This document shows, one piece after another, positions 1 through 5,287 of a stretch of DNA of 5,287 nucleotides. The position numbers were made by a program, and so were the translations under genes. Each line of letters begins with the position of its first letter. The stretch's first letter is position 1. The notes beneath the pieces are model-generated. The model was not told the DNA's origin and searched no databases. It saw only the letters and a list, made by a program, of their open reading frames with translations. The stretch comes from an uncultured Methylophilus sp. (lineage in GTDB: Bacteria; Pseudomonadota; Gammaproteobacteria; Burkholderiales; Methylophilaceae), in the NCBI GenBank assembly GCA_936943315.1, contig CAKZJM010000086.1, positions 1-5,287 on the forward strand, written 5' to 3'.

Positions 1-27
1 TCATTATCCCAGGCTAAAGTTCAGTGC

Positions 28-60
28 TTGCCAAAAAAGTCTGTGCTTCTCGGGTAAAAT
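28..60 (+). promoter_or_regulatory. weak candidate sigma-70 promoter for the five-gene cluster
   Basis: A TAAAAT hexamer at 55-60 resembles a -10 box and lies about 47 nt before the first start codon. The best upstream -35-like match is TTGCCA at 28-33, but the 21-bp spacer is longer than the usual 16-18 bp. The call therefore rests mainly on the -10 match and on its position in the only non-coding stretch ahead of the cluster. An imperfect direct repeat (GTGCTT at 24-29 and 43-48) overlaps the region. Confidence 0.25.
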
Positions 61-106
61 AGCGTTTTGAATATCGCAGTGTGTTTTCCACACGTTTATT
101 TCCCAC

Positions 107-2044
107 ATGAATGTTTTTTACGAAGAAGACGGTGGCTTCAAGGTCGCTTCTATCATGTCTGAGGCTGATAGCAGCATGCAGGTAGAGGCCAGCACCGGCA
201 AACGCAGCAAAATCAAGGTTGCCAATGTGCTCATGCGGTTTGACGGCAGCCTGACAGGCTTTCTGGAGGCTGCACAGGCCGAGGCCGAGTCGCTGGATAC
301 AGATTTTTTGTGGGAATGTTGTGGCGAAGCCGAGTTCAGTTTCGAGTCACTGGCTGAAGAATACTACGGCGGCAAACCTACACGGCAACAGGCGGCCGCG
401 ATCGCCATCAAGCTGCATGGTGCGCCCATGTACTTTTACCGCAAAGGCAAAGGGCACTACAAAGCCGCCCCTGACGATACCTTGAAAGCTGCGCTGGCTG
501 GCATGGAGAAAAAACGTCAGCAGGCAGAGCTGATGGCGCACATGGTAGAACAGCTGAAGTCGGGCACCTTGCCCGAGAGCTTTCAGCCCAAGCTGGACCA
601 ATTACTGTACGCGCCTGATAAAAATAGCCTGGAGTGGAAAGCGCTTGATCAGGCGGCCGCTGAACTGAAACAATTACCGATACAGGTATTGCATGCAGCA
701 GGGGCAGTGTCTTCGATTCACGATTATCACCTGGGTGCGTTCTTGCGCGAGTATTTTGCCAATGGCACCGCGTTTCCGCCATTCTCGCTGATTGAGCTGC
801 CCGCTGATTTGCCTGTGGCAGCTGTGGCTGCATTCAGTATTGATGACAGCACCACCACAGAAATTGATGATGCCTTGTCCGTCACCCCACTGGCCAACGG
901 CAACACGCAGGTCGGCATTCATATTGCCGCGCCCGCCTTAGGCGTCGCCCAGCATGAAGCGCTCGATCAAGAGGTGATGAAACGTCTCTCTACTGTCTAC
1001 ATGCCTGGGCACAAAATCACCATGCTGCCCGAAGAGGCGATTCGCCCCTTCAGCCTGGATGCGGGTGAAACCAAGCCTGCACTGTCGTTGTATCTTGAAG
1101 TGGCCGCCGATTTGACAATTGTGCAGCAGTTTAGCCGGCTGGAGCGCGTGCAGATTGCACACAACCTGCGCCACGATACGCTGGAACCTTATTTCAATGA
1201 AACCACACTGGAGCAGGACAGTGGCCACCCCTTATGGTCATCGCTGGTCTTCCTGTTCCGCTTTGCCGAGAGCCTGGAAAAAGCCCGCGGCAAATATGAC
1301 CCGACGCGGCCACAGCCTGTCGATTACAATTTTTATGTGACGGATGGGATTGTCAGCATCATTAACCGCCAGCGCGGTTCGCCGATGGATAAATTAGTGG
1401 CAGAGCTCATGATTGCGGCGAATAGCCAGTGGGGCCTATTGCTGGCCGAGCATAGTGTGCCCGGTATTTACCGCGCCCAAAACGGCGGCAAGGTCTATAT
1501 GACCACCAAGGCCGAAGGCCACCAGGGCCTGGGCGTTGCGCAATATGCGTGGTGCACCTCGCCATTACGCCGTGCGGTAGACTTGATCAACCAGCGCCAA
1601 CTGATCAGCGTCTTGACCATGCAGCCGCCTGTGTATCCTGCCAATGGCGATGAAATTGTCGGTCATATGCGCAATTTTGATCAAACTTACAATGCGTATA
1701 ACGAGTTTCAGACCCGCATGGAGCGCTACTGGTGCTTGCAGTATTTAGTGCAGGAACACATCAGCGAAATCAATGCTACCGTCTGGCGTGAAAACCTGGT
1801 CCGGCTTGAGAATCTGCCCTATATGACCAAGGTGCATAGCTTGCCCGCCATGAAACCGGGCGGCAAAGTCCGGCTGGCGGTGCAAAAAGTGGATACTTTG
1901 CTGATGGAGCTAGAGTGCAAGTTCTTGCATGTGATTGAAGAGGTGACTCAAGACTCGGCGCAGGAAGACAATCAAACCGATATCAATGAAGCTGGCATCA
2001 ATGAAGCCGGGCCTAACCCTGACGCGCTGGCCGAGAGTGCATAA
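107..2044 (+). CDS. RNase II-type exoribonuclease (RNB domain)
   Basis: This 645-residue protein is an RNase II/R superfamily 3'-5' exoribonuclease, expected to degrade single-stranded RNA processively in the cytoplasm with Mg2+. Residues 1-70 look like a small beta-barrel rich in basic residues (GKRSKIK), and about 75-150 like a helical winged-helix region. The RNB catalytic domain spans about 235-555. It shows the metal-site motif DDSTTTEIDD (D246, E252, D254, D255), then H272-I-A-A-P, AELMIAAN around 432, IYR at 454-456, TSPLRR at 484-489 (R488 aligns with the catalytic Arg of RNase II) and E539 in RMERYW. A short S1-like barrel fits about 565-615, followed by an acidic, low-complexity tail. 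By eye, the third of the four metal-site acidic positions is Glu where E. coli RNase II has Asp207. The ATG at 107 is preferred because MNVFYEEDGGFKV reads as a proper family N-terminus, although no clear Shine-Dalgarno precedes it. The stop overlaps the next ATG by one base. It resembles the betaproteobacterial/cyanobacterial RNase II-like group more than E. coli Rnb or Rnr, so no symbol is given. Confidence 0.93.
   Translation: MNVFYEEDGGFKVASIMSEADSSMQVEASTGKRSKIKVANVLMRFDGSLTGFLEAAQAEAESLDTDFLWECCGEAEFSFESLAEEYYGGKPTRQQAAAIAIKLHGAPMYFYRKGKGHYKAAPDDTLKAALAGMEKKRQQAELMAHMVEQLKSGTLPESFQPKLDQLLYAPDKNSLEWKALDQAAAELKQLPIQVLHAAGAVSSIHDYHLGAFLREYFANGTAFPPFSLIELPADLPVAAVAAFSIDDSTTTEIDDALSVTPLANGNTQVGIHIAAPALGVAQHEALDQEVMKRLSTVYMPGHKITMLPEEAIRPFSLDAGETKPALSLYLEVAADLTIVQQFSRLERVQIAHNLRHDTLEPYFNETTLEQDSGHPLWSSLVFLFRFAESLEKARGKYDPTRPQPVDYNFYVTDGIVSIINRQRGSPMDKLVAELMIAANSQWGLLLAEHSVPGIYRAQNGGKVYMTTKAEGHQGLGVAQYAWCTSPLRRAVDLINQRQLISVLTMQPPVYPANGDEIVGHMRNFDQTYNAYNEFQTRMERYWCLQYLVQEHISEINATVWRENLVRLENLPYMTKVHSLPAMKPGGKVRLAVQKVDTLLMELECKFLHVIEEVTQDSAQEDNQTDINEAGINEAGPNPDALAESA
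1982..2011 (+). repeat. two-copy 15-bp in-frame tandem repeat in the RNase tail
   Basis: ATCAATGAAGCTGGC (1982-1996) is followed directly by ATCAATGAAGCCGGG (1997-2011), with 13 of 15 bases identical. Both copies encode INEAG (residues 626-630 and 631-635) in the acidic C-terminal tail after the S1-like domain. It looks like a small in-frame duplication in a tolerant linker. Confidence 0.8.
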
Positions 2045-2835
2045 TGTTTAAATTTAACCGCAAAATCCACAAAGCCGTGTCTGACTTCGAGATGGTCGAA
2101 GTCACAGAAACGGATGGCGTGCGTTCCATGCACCTCGGCTCTCCTACCATTCAGAGCAGCATGAAAGTCAAGGATCCGTTTGCCCTGGTGCTGGCGTATT
2201 CATGGGGTGCCATGAGCAGCCTGCTGTTCAAACCGGATATCCGTAAATTGGTCCTGGTGGGGCTGGGCGGCGGGTCGATTGCCAAATATGTGTGGAAATA
2301 TTGCCCACAGATTGAACAAACAGTGATTGAACTCAACCCGCAAGTGATTCAGGTGGCGCGTAGTCATTTCTTCGTACCCGACGATGATGCGCGTTTACAG
2401 ATCATTGAAGGCGATGGCATTGCCTATATCCAGCAGCATCCCGGGCAGTGTGACTGGCTGATGATGGATGCCTTTGGCAGCAATGGATTGCCGCCAGACT
2501 TCTGCACACAATCCTTTTTTGATGACTGTGCCGAGGCGCTGACCCCCAATGGGCTGTTTGCCATTAATCTGTGGGGCTCGGACAAAAAGTTTGATATTTA
2601 CATGCAGCGCATGGAGCAAACCTTCGAGCAACGTGTGTTGATGATGCCGACCGGCAAACCTGGCAATATTATTGTGTTCGGCTTTAAGCCTGAACTCAGC
2701 ATCCCGGACCTGGCGACCTTGCGTAAGCGCGCGCAAGAAGCCTCGGCCACGCATGATATTCATTTTCTAGATCTGATAGACCGCCTGCAAGGCGCCAATC
2801 CCAATAACGGCAAGGAGTTCACCCTCGGTGGCTAA
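2044..2835 (+). CDS. spermidine-synthase-like methyltransferase-fold protein, probably not a polyamine synthase
   Basis: This 263-residue soluble protein has the Rossmann fold of the spermidine synthase/SAM-methyltransferase superfamily. Seen in the sequence: TIQSSMKVKD (35-44) resembles the 'Q.S..DE' lead-in of aminopropyltransferases. KLVLVGLGGGSIAKY (68-82) is the nucleotide-binding loop, VIELNP (94-99) carries the ribose-binding acidic residue E96, EGDG (122-125) follows, and MMDAFGSNGLPPDF (140-153) sits at the active-site strand. True spermidine synthases have GGGDGG in the loop and a D-S/T-T-D-P gate. Here the loop is GGGSIA and the gate keeps only D142, reading DAFGSN, so the second catalytic Asp is missing. 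Aminopropyl transfer to putrescine is therefore doubtful. It may bind SAM, decarboxylated SAM or MTA-like ligands and act on something else. It starts at an ATG overlapping the RNase stop (TAATG), with only a weak GAGAG upstream, which suggests translational coupling. Its last 8 nt overlap the rRNA methyltransferase gene. No gene symbol is justified. Confidence 0.85.
   Translation: MFKFNRKIHKAVSDFEMVEVTETDGVRSMHLGSPTIQSSMKVKDPFALVLAYSWGAMSSLLFKPDIRKLVLVGLGGGSIAKYVWKYCPQIEQTVIELNPQVIQVARSHFFVPDDDARLQIIEGDGIAYIQQHPGQCDWLMMDAFGSNGLPPDFCTQSFFDDCAEALTPNGLFAINLWGSDKKFDIYMQRMEQTFEQRVLMMPTGKPGNIIVFGFKPELSIPDLATLRKRAQEASATHDIHFLDLIDRLQGANPNNGKEFTLGG
2812..2817 (+). promoter_or_regulatory. Shine-Dalgarno deciding the GTG start of the rRNA methyltransferase
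   Basis: AAGGAG lies inside the last codons of the spermidine-synthase-like gene, 10 nt before the GTG at 2828. It supports GTG as the true start, since no in-frame ATG lies nearby and the family N-terminus (NHYFATCPRGLE) begins immediately afterwards. Confidence 0.7.
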
Positions 2836-4018
2836 TTTTCTGAATCACTATTTTGCAACCTGCCCACGCGGGCTGGAAGCCATCCTCGTTGAAGAGCTCA
2901 AACAGGCAGGGGCGCGCGATATTAAAGCCACAGAAGGCGGTGCCAGTTTTAGCGGCGAGTTGTCAGTGTGTTATCACGCTAACCTGCATTCCCGCGTCGC
3001 CACACGTATCCTGATGCAAGTCGGGCGCGGCAAATACCTCAAGGAAGATGACATTTACCAGGGCGCGTTAAAAATCAACTGGCCCAACTGGTTTGACGTC
3101 AAACACAGCATGATGGTCAAGGTCACGGCGGTGCGTAGCCCGCTTAAAAGCCTGGAGTTTATTACGCTGCGTGTGAAAGACGCCATTTGCGACAAGTTCC
3201 GCCAGGTGGTGGGTAGCCGACCCAATATTGATACGCGTGAGCCTGCGGTGCGTGTTCACGTCTACCTGACCAGTGACAATTACCAGCTCTATGTAGATAC
3301 TTCAGGTCACCCGCTGTATCAGCGTGGCAACCGTAAAAACAGCATTGAAGCCCCACTGCGCGAGAATCTTGCGGCAGGTATTCTCAAGCTGACAGGCTGG
3401 CAGCCCGGCCAGGCCTTGCTGGACCCGATGTGCGGTAGCGGCACTTTCCTGCTGGAAGCGGTCATGATCGCGCTCAACATTGCCCCCGGCATAAACCGCA
3501 ACTTTGGCTTTGAAAAACTTAAAAACTTCGAGTCCGATACTTTCCGTAAACTGCGGAATGCCGCCGCCAAAGCGGCCAAACCCGTGACGTTCCAAAGCAT
3601 CTATGGCTCAGACATGGATCTGCGCGCAGTGCGTGTGACCAAGCAAAACCTGGAAATGGCTGGCTGGCTGGACGCGGTACAACTGACCCACTGGGAGTTT
3701 ACCCAGGTGGTGCCCCCGGCTGAAAGTGGCGTGCTGGTGGCTAACCCGCCTTATGGCGTGCGGATTGGTGAAGATGAAACGCTTGCCGCCTTGTATCCTG
3801 AAATGGCCACTGCACTCAAACAGAAATTCTCAGGCTGGAATGCCTACTTTCTCACCAATGATTTGCGGATGCCCAAGCTCATGCGCTTGAGCCCCAGCAA
3901 AAAAACGCTGCTTTTCAATGGCCCGCTGGAATGCCGTCTGTTTGAAATTAAAATGGTGGCAGGCAGCAACCGCCGCGAAAAGGCCGATTCCTCCTCTGCG
4001 GCGGATGATGTTCAATAA
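2828..4018 (+). CDS. rlmL: THUMP-domain 23S rRNA guanine-N2 methyltransferase, RlmL-type
   Basis: This 396-residue SAM-dependent RNA methyltransferase belongs to the COG0116 family. The N-terminal ferredoxin-like part (FATCPRGLEAILVEEL, about 8-24) leads into a THUMP RNA-binding domain (about 45-155). The Rossmann methyltransferase domain follows: motif I DPMCGSGTF (199-207), the acidic pair in GSDMD (260-264), and the catalytic NPPYG (306-310), typical of enzymes that methylate exocyclic amino groups of bases. In E. coli the homologous half of RlmKL makes m2G2445 in 23S rRNA. That protein is about 700 residues because a C-terminal RlmK half (m7G2069) is fused to it. Here the protein stops after the RlmL half, like the roughly 385-residue stand-alone homologues of Firmicutes. 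The C-terminal 15-20 residues are polar and probably disordered. Start is GTG at 2828, supported by AAGGAG 10 nt upstream, giving an 8-nt overlap with the preceding gene. Family assignment is firm; the exact target nucleotide is inferred. Confidence 0.9.
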   Translation: MANFLNHYFATCPRGLEAILVEELKQAGARDIKATEGGASFSGELSVCYHANLHSRVATRILMQVGRGKYLKEDDIYQGALKINWPNWFDVKHSMMVKVTAVRSPLKSLEFITLRVKDAICDKFRQVVGSRPNIDTREPAVRVHVYLTSDNYQLYVDTSGHPLYQRGNRKNSIEAPLRENLAAGILKLTGWQPGQALLDPMCGSGTFLLEAVMIALNIAPGINRNFGFEKLKNFESDTFRKLRNAAAKAAKPVTFQSIYGSDMDLRAVRVTKQNLEMAGWLDAVQLTHWEFTQVVPPAESGVLVANPPYGVRIGEDETLAALYPEMATALKQKFSGWNAYFLTNDLRMPKLMRLSPSKKTLLFNGPLECRLFEIKMVAGSNRREKADSSSAADDVQ

Positions 4019-4051
4019 GACTTTTTGTGATTGTTTAACCAGGGTAGCCAC

Positions 4052-4405
4052 ATGACAGACTCCATTGATGCATTGCGGGCACGCGTAAATGCTTTTGTCG
4101 AAGCGCGCGACTGGGCGCAGTTTCATTCCCCCAAAAACCTGGCCATGGCCATGATCGTCGAAGCGGCTGAGGTGGTAGAGCATTTCCAGTGGATGACAGA
4201 AGCGGATAGCCGCCAACTGGATGAAGCGACTAAACAGCAGGTGGGGCAGGAGCTGGCAGATACCTTTGTGTACCTGATGCGCATTGCAGAAGTATGCGGC
4301 ATCGATTTGATTCAGGCGGCCAATGCGAAAATCGACCTCAATGCGCAAAAATACCCGGTTGAAAAATGCCGCGGCAGCAATGCCAAATACACCGAATATC
4401 AGTAA
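4052..4405 (+). CDS. MazG-like nucleotide pyrophosphohydrolase (dCTPase/RS21-C6 type)
   Basis: This small all-helical enzyme of 117 residues is a member of the MazG/dCTP pyrophosphatase superfamily, which hydrolyses (d)NTPs, often non-canonical ones, to the monophosphate and pyrophosphate as a housecleaning activity. The Mg2+-binding signature is visible as E37-A-A-E40-V-V-E43 in helix 2, followed by HFQW (44-47), and E67-L-A-D70 in helix 3. The C-terminal K-Y-P-V-E-K-C-R-G (100-108) and KYTEY (112-116) match the basic substrate-binding tail of this family. Length is that expected for single-domain members, which act as dimers or tetramers. An upstream in-frame TTG at 4031 would add seven residues, but the ATG at 4052 is preferred because AGGGT (4041-4045) sits 6 nt before it and MTDSIDALRARV is a normal family start. 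It lies 33 nt downstream of the rRNA methyltransferase gene, probably in the same transcript. Substrate preference cannot be read from sequence. Confidence 0.9.
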   Translation: MTDSIDALRARVNAFVEARDWAQFHSPKNLAMAMIVEAAEVVEHFQWMTEADSRQLDEATKQQVGQELADTFVYLMRIAEVCGIDLIQAANAKIDLNAQKYPVEKCRGSNAKYTEYQ

Positions 4406-4426
4406 TTCTGTGAAGTTGATTGTCAT

Positions 4427-4432
4427 AAGGAA
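4427..4432 (+). promoter_or_regulatory. Shine-Dalgarno of the YbaK-type gene
   Basis: AAGGAA at 4427-4432 lies 6 nt before the ATG at 4439. It is among the clearest ribosome binding sites in the cluster and fixes the start of the editing-domain gene. Confidence 0.65.
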
Positions 4433-4438
4433 ACGCGT

Positions 4439-4933
4439 ATGACCTCCAGTATCCATTCTCCTGTCACCGAGTTGCTGGTACAGCACCAGGTGCCTTTCCA
4501 GGTGATTGAAATCCCCTTGAGTGAGGACGAAAAACCTATCCGTAGCCTGGAAGAGTTACTTTCTGCACAGGGACTGGATCCGCAATCCGTCGTCCGCAGT
4601 GTGGTGTTCAAGGGTGAAAACAGTGGCTTTTGTTTACTGGCCGTAGCCGGTGGCGGACGCGCCGATTGGGCCTTGTTACGCGCGCATCTCAGTGAGCGTA
4701 AATGCCGCATGGCTGAATATGACGAAGTGCCTGAAGCCACAGGCTATGTGGTGGGGGCTGTGCCACCGATTGCCTTGCCTGAAGGTTTACGTGTATTGGT
4801 GGATCGCACTGTGGCCAAGTATGACAAGGTCGTGATTGGCAGCGGAGTGTTGGGCTATGCCCTGGCGCTGAGTTCAACAGCGTTGCTTGAATTGCTGGCG
4901 GGTAAGGATCAAGGCGATTTTATTAAAGAATAA
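4439..4933 (+). CDS. YbaK/ProX-type aminoacyl-tRNA editing domain protein
   Basis: This 164-residue stand-alone protein has the YbaK/prolyl-tRNA synthetase-associated fold. Characterised members hydrolyse mischarged aminoacyl-tRNAs in trans, for example Cys-tRNA(Pro) for YbaK or Ala-tRNA(Pro) for ProXp-ala. Visible family features are VVRSVVFKG (51-59), whose K58 matches the conserved lysine of the editing pocket, the strand LLAVAGGGRADW (66-77), the loop TGYVVGAVPP (101-110), the conserved D122 in LVDR, and the closing GSGVLGYALALS (134-145). Length equals E. coli YbaK (about 159). The segment 28-45 (SEDEKPIRSLEELLSAQG) differs from the G..A..LG arrangement of classical YbaK, so the cognate tRNA/amino acid pair may differ. 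The start is fixed by AAGGAA 6 nt upstream. It is the last gene of the cluster, 33 nt after the pyrophosphohydrolase gene and immediately before a terminator-like hairpin. Family is confident, specificity unknown. Confidence 0.88.
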   Translation: MTSSIHSPVTELLVQHQVPFQVIEIPLSEDEKPIRSLEELLSAQGLDPQSVVRSVVFKGENSGFCLLAVAGGGRADWALLRAHLSERKCRMAEYDEVPEATGYVVGAVPPIALPEGLRVLVDRTVAKYDKVVIGSGVLGYALALSSTALLELLAGKDQGDFIKE

Positions 4934-4950
4934 GGGCAGATGTCCTGCGC

Positions 4951-5003
4951 GGCTAGCCTGCGTTGCACCTGTGTTGAACATGGCTTGCTAGCCTTTATTT
5001 ATT
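4951..5003 (+). terminator. probable Rho-independent terminator of the five-gene cluster
   Basis: GGCTAGC (4951-4957) and GCTAGCC (4987-4993) form a perfect 7-bp inverted repeat, followed at once by a T-rich run TTTATTTATT (4994-5003). It lies 17 nt after the stop of the YbaK-type gene, between convergent genes, where a terminator is expected. The 29-nt loop is longer than usual, which lowers confidence. The T-rich side faces the plus-strand transcript. No comparable T-tract follows the stem in the minus direction. A smaller GCAG/CTGC stem (4936-4948) lies just upstream. Confidence 0.5.
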
Positions 5004-5287
5004 GAGCATGGTGTTCACTGAGTTGCTTTTGCTTGTTTCAACCATCACTTTTGCTTTGTCAGGATTGGTGCTGATGCTTTCCACCCAGTTTTCGTCCTGC
5101 TCATCTGTGCTTGCTGAAGTAGCCATTAATCCAGTCAGCCCCGTGCTGTCTTCATTACTGTCGTCACTGTTGCCAAACAGCAATGAGGCGTTGCTGAGCT
5201 GATATTGCCGCAATTGTTGCATCAAGCCTTTGGCCGTATAGGTTTCGGCAGCACCGCTACTGTTGCCTAAACTGACCTGCGTGCTGG
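4995..5287 (-). CDS. unrecognised Ser/Asn/Thr-rich protein, C-terminal part, cut by the window edge
   Basis: The minus strand is open from the right edge (first complete codon at 5285) down to a TAA at 4997-4995, giving 96 residues. The 5' end lies outside the window. The in-frame ATG at 5225 is probably internal, because reading continues upstream without a stop in similar sequence (TQVSLGNSSGAAETYTAKGL). The fragment has no cysteine or histidine and one tryptophan. It is rich in Ser, Asn, Thr and Asp, with a helical-looking patch (GLMQQLRQYQLSNASLLFG), then an acidic linker (NSDDSNEDS) and a polar end (NPDKAKVMVE, SVNTMLNK). No membrane segment is seen in this part. The composition recalls extracellular or flagellar-type proteins, but I do not recognise the family and assign no function. 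It converges on the YbaK-type gene, and its stop codon lies in the T-rich arm of that operon's terminator. Confidence 0.6.
   Translation of the reverse strand, partial: STQVSLGNSSGAAETYTAKGLMQQLRQYQLSNASLLFGNSDDSNEDSTGLTGLMATSASTDEQDENWVESISTNPDKAKVMVETSKSNSVNTMLNK

Noticed and set aside
1..4. Possible divergent minus-strand gene starting with ATG at positions 4-2
   Set aside because: Only one codon would lie in the window. A GGGA just upstream on that strand is only 2 nt from the ATG, too close for a normal ribosome binding site, so nothing can be supported.
408..833. Minus-strand open frame of 141 codons inside the RNase gene
   Set aside because: It is a shadow of the RNB protein's N-terminal half; its translation is Ala/Arg/Pro/Cys-rich and unlike any domain, and overlapping shadows exist in other frames.
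2044..2835. Assignment as the true spermidine synthase speE
   Set aside because: The fold matches, but the GGGDGG loop and the second catalytic Asp of the D-S/T-T-D-P motif are missing, so the gene symbol would overstate the evidence.
4031..4051. Seven-residue N-terminal extension of the pyrophosphohydrolase from a TTG codon
   Set aside because: The ATG at 4052 has a better-placed AGGGT 6 nt upstream and gives the usual family N-terminus, and the extension would consume that ribosome binding site.
3830..4486. Minus-strand open frame of 218 codons
   Set aside because: It runs antisense across the end of the rRNA methyltransferase gene, the whole pyrophosphohydrolase gene and the start of the YbaK-type gene, all with clear family motifs. 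Its translation is Cys/His/Phe-rich with no recognisable domain.
5002..5202. Plus-strand frame of 66 codons with a hydrophobic, signal-peptide-like beginning (ELLLLVSTITFALSGLVLML)
   Set aside because: It starts with TTG (or ATG at 5008) in the terminator region without a ribosome binding site and is antisense to the minus-strand frame, which stays open to the window edge with normal protein composition. The hydrophobicity arises from reading the complement of polar codons.

Overview
The window looks like a chromosomal housekeeping segment from a betaproteobacterium, probably a methylotroph of the Methylophilaceae (Methylophilus/Methylovorus type). This rests on moderate GC content, the look of the protein sequences and the style of the RNB ribonuclease. 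It is an impression from sequence and not a database result. I see no insertion sequence, tRNA, rRNA, CRISPR array or phage gene.

Layout: a short leader (1-106) with a weak candidate promoter is followed by five same-strand genes filling 107-4933. In order they encode (1) an RNase II-type exoribonuclease with an RNB domain, (2) a spermidine-synthase-fold protein that has lost the canonical polyamine-synthase active-site signature, (3) a THUMP-domain rRNA methyltransferase corresponding to the RlmL half of E. coli RlmKL, (4) a small MazG-like (dCTPase-type) nucleotide pyrophosphohydrolase, and (5) a YbaK-type aminoacyl-tRNA-editing-domain protein. Genes 1/2 overlap by 1 nt (TAATG) and genes 2/3 by 8 nt. 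Genes 4 and 5 each follow after a 33-nt gap. The spacing suggests one transcript, ending at a hairpin plus T-rich tract around 4951-5003.

A convergent gene enters from the right edge on the minus strand (4995-5287, 5' end outside the window). It encodes the C-terminal part of an unrecognised, Cys-free, Ser/Asn/Thr/Asp-rich protein. Its stop codon lies inside the T-rich arm of the terminator.

Functionally, four of the five operon genes concern RNA processing or modification, or the quality of nucleotides and aminoacyl-tRNAs. The spermidine-synthase-like gene is the odd one out. Its overlaps with the RNase and the rRNA methyltransferase make it the most interesting item here. I found no strong evidence of a previously undescribed multi-gene system; this is mostly ordinary core genome with a few points worth checking.
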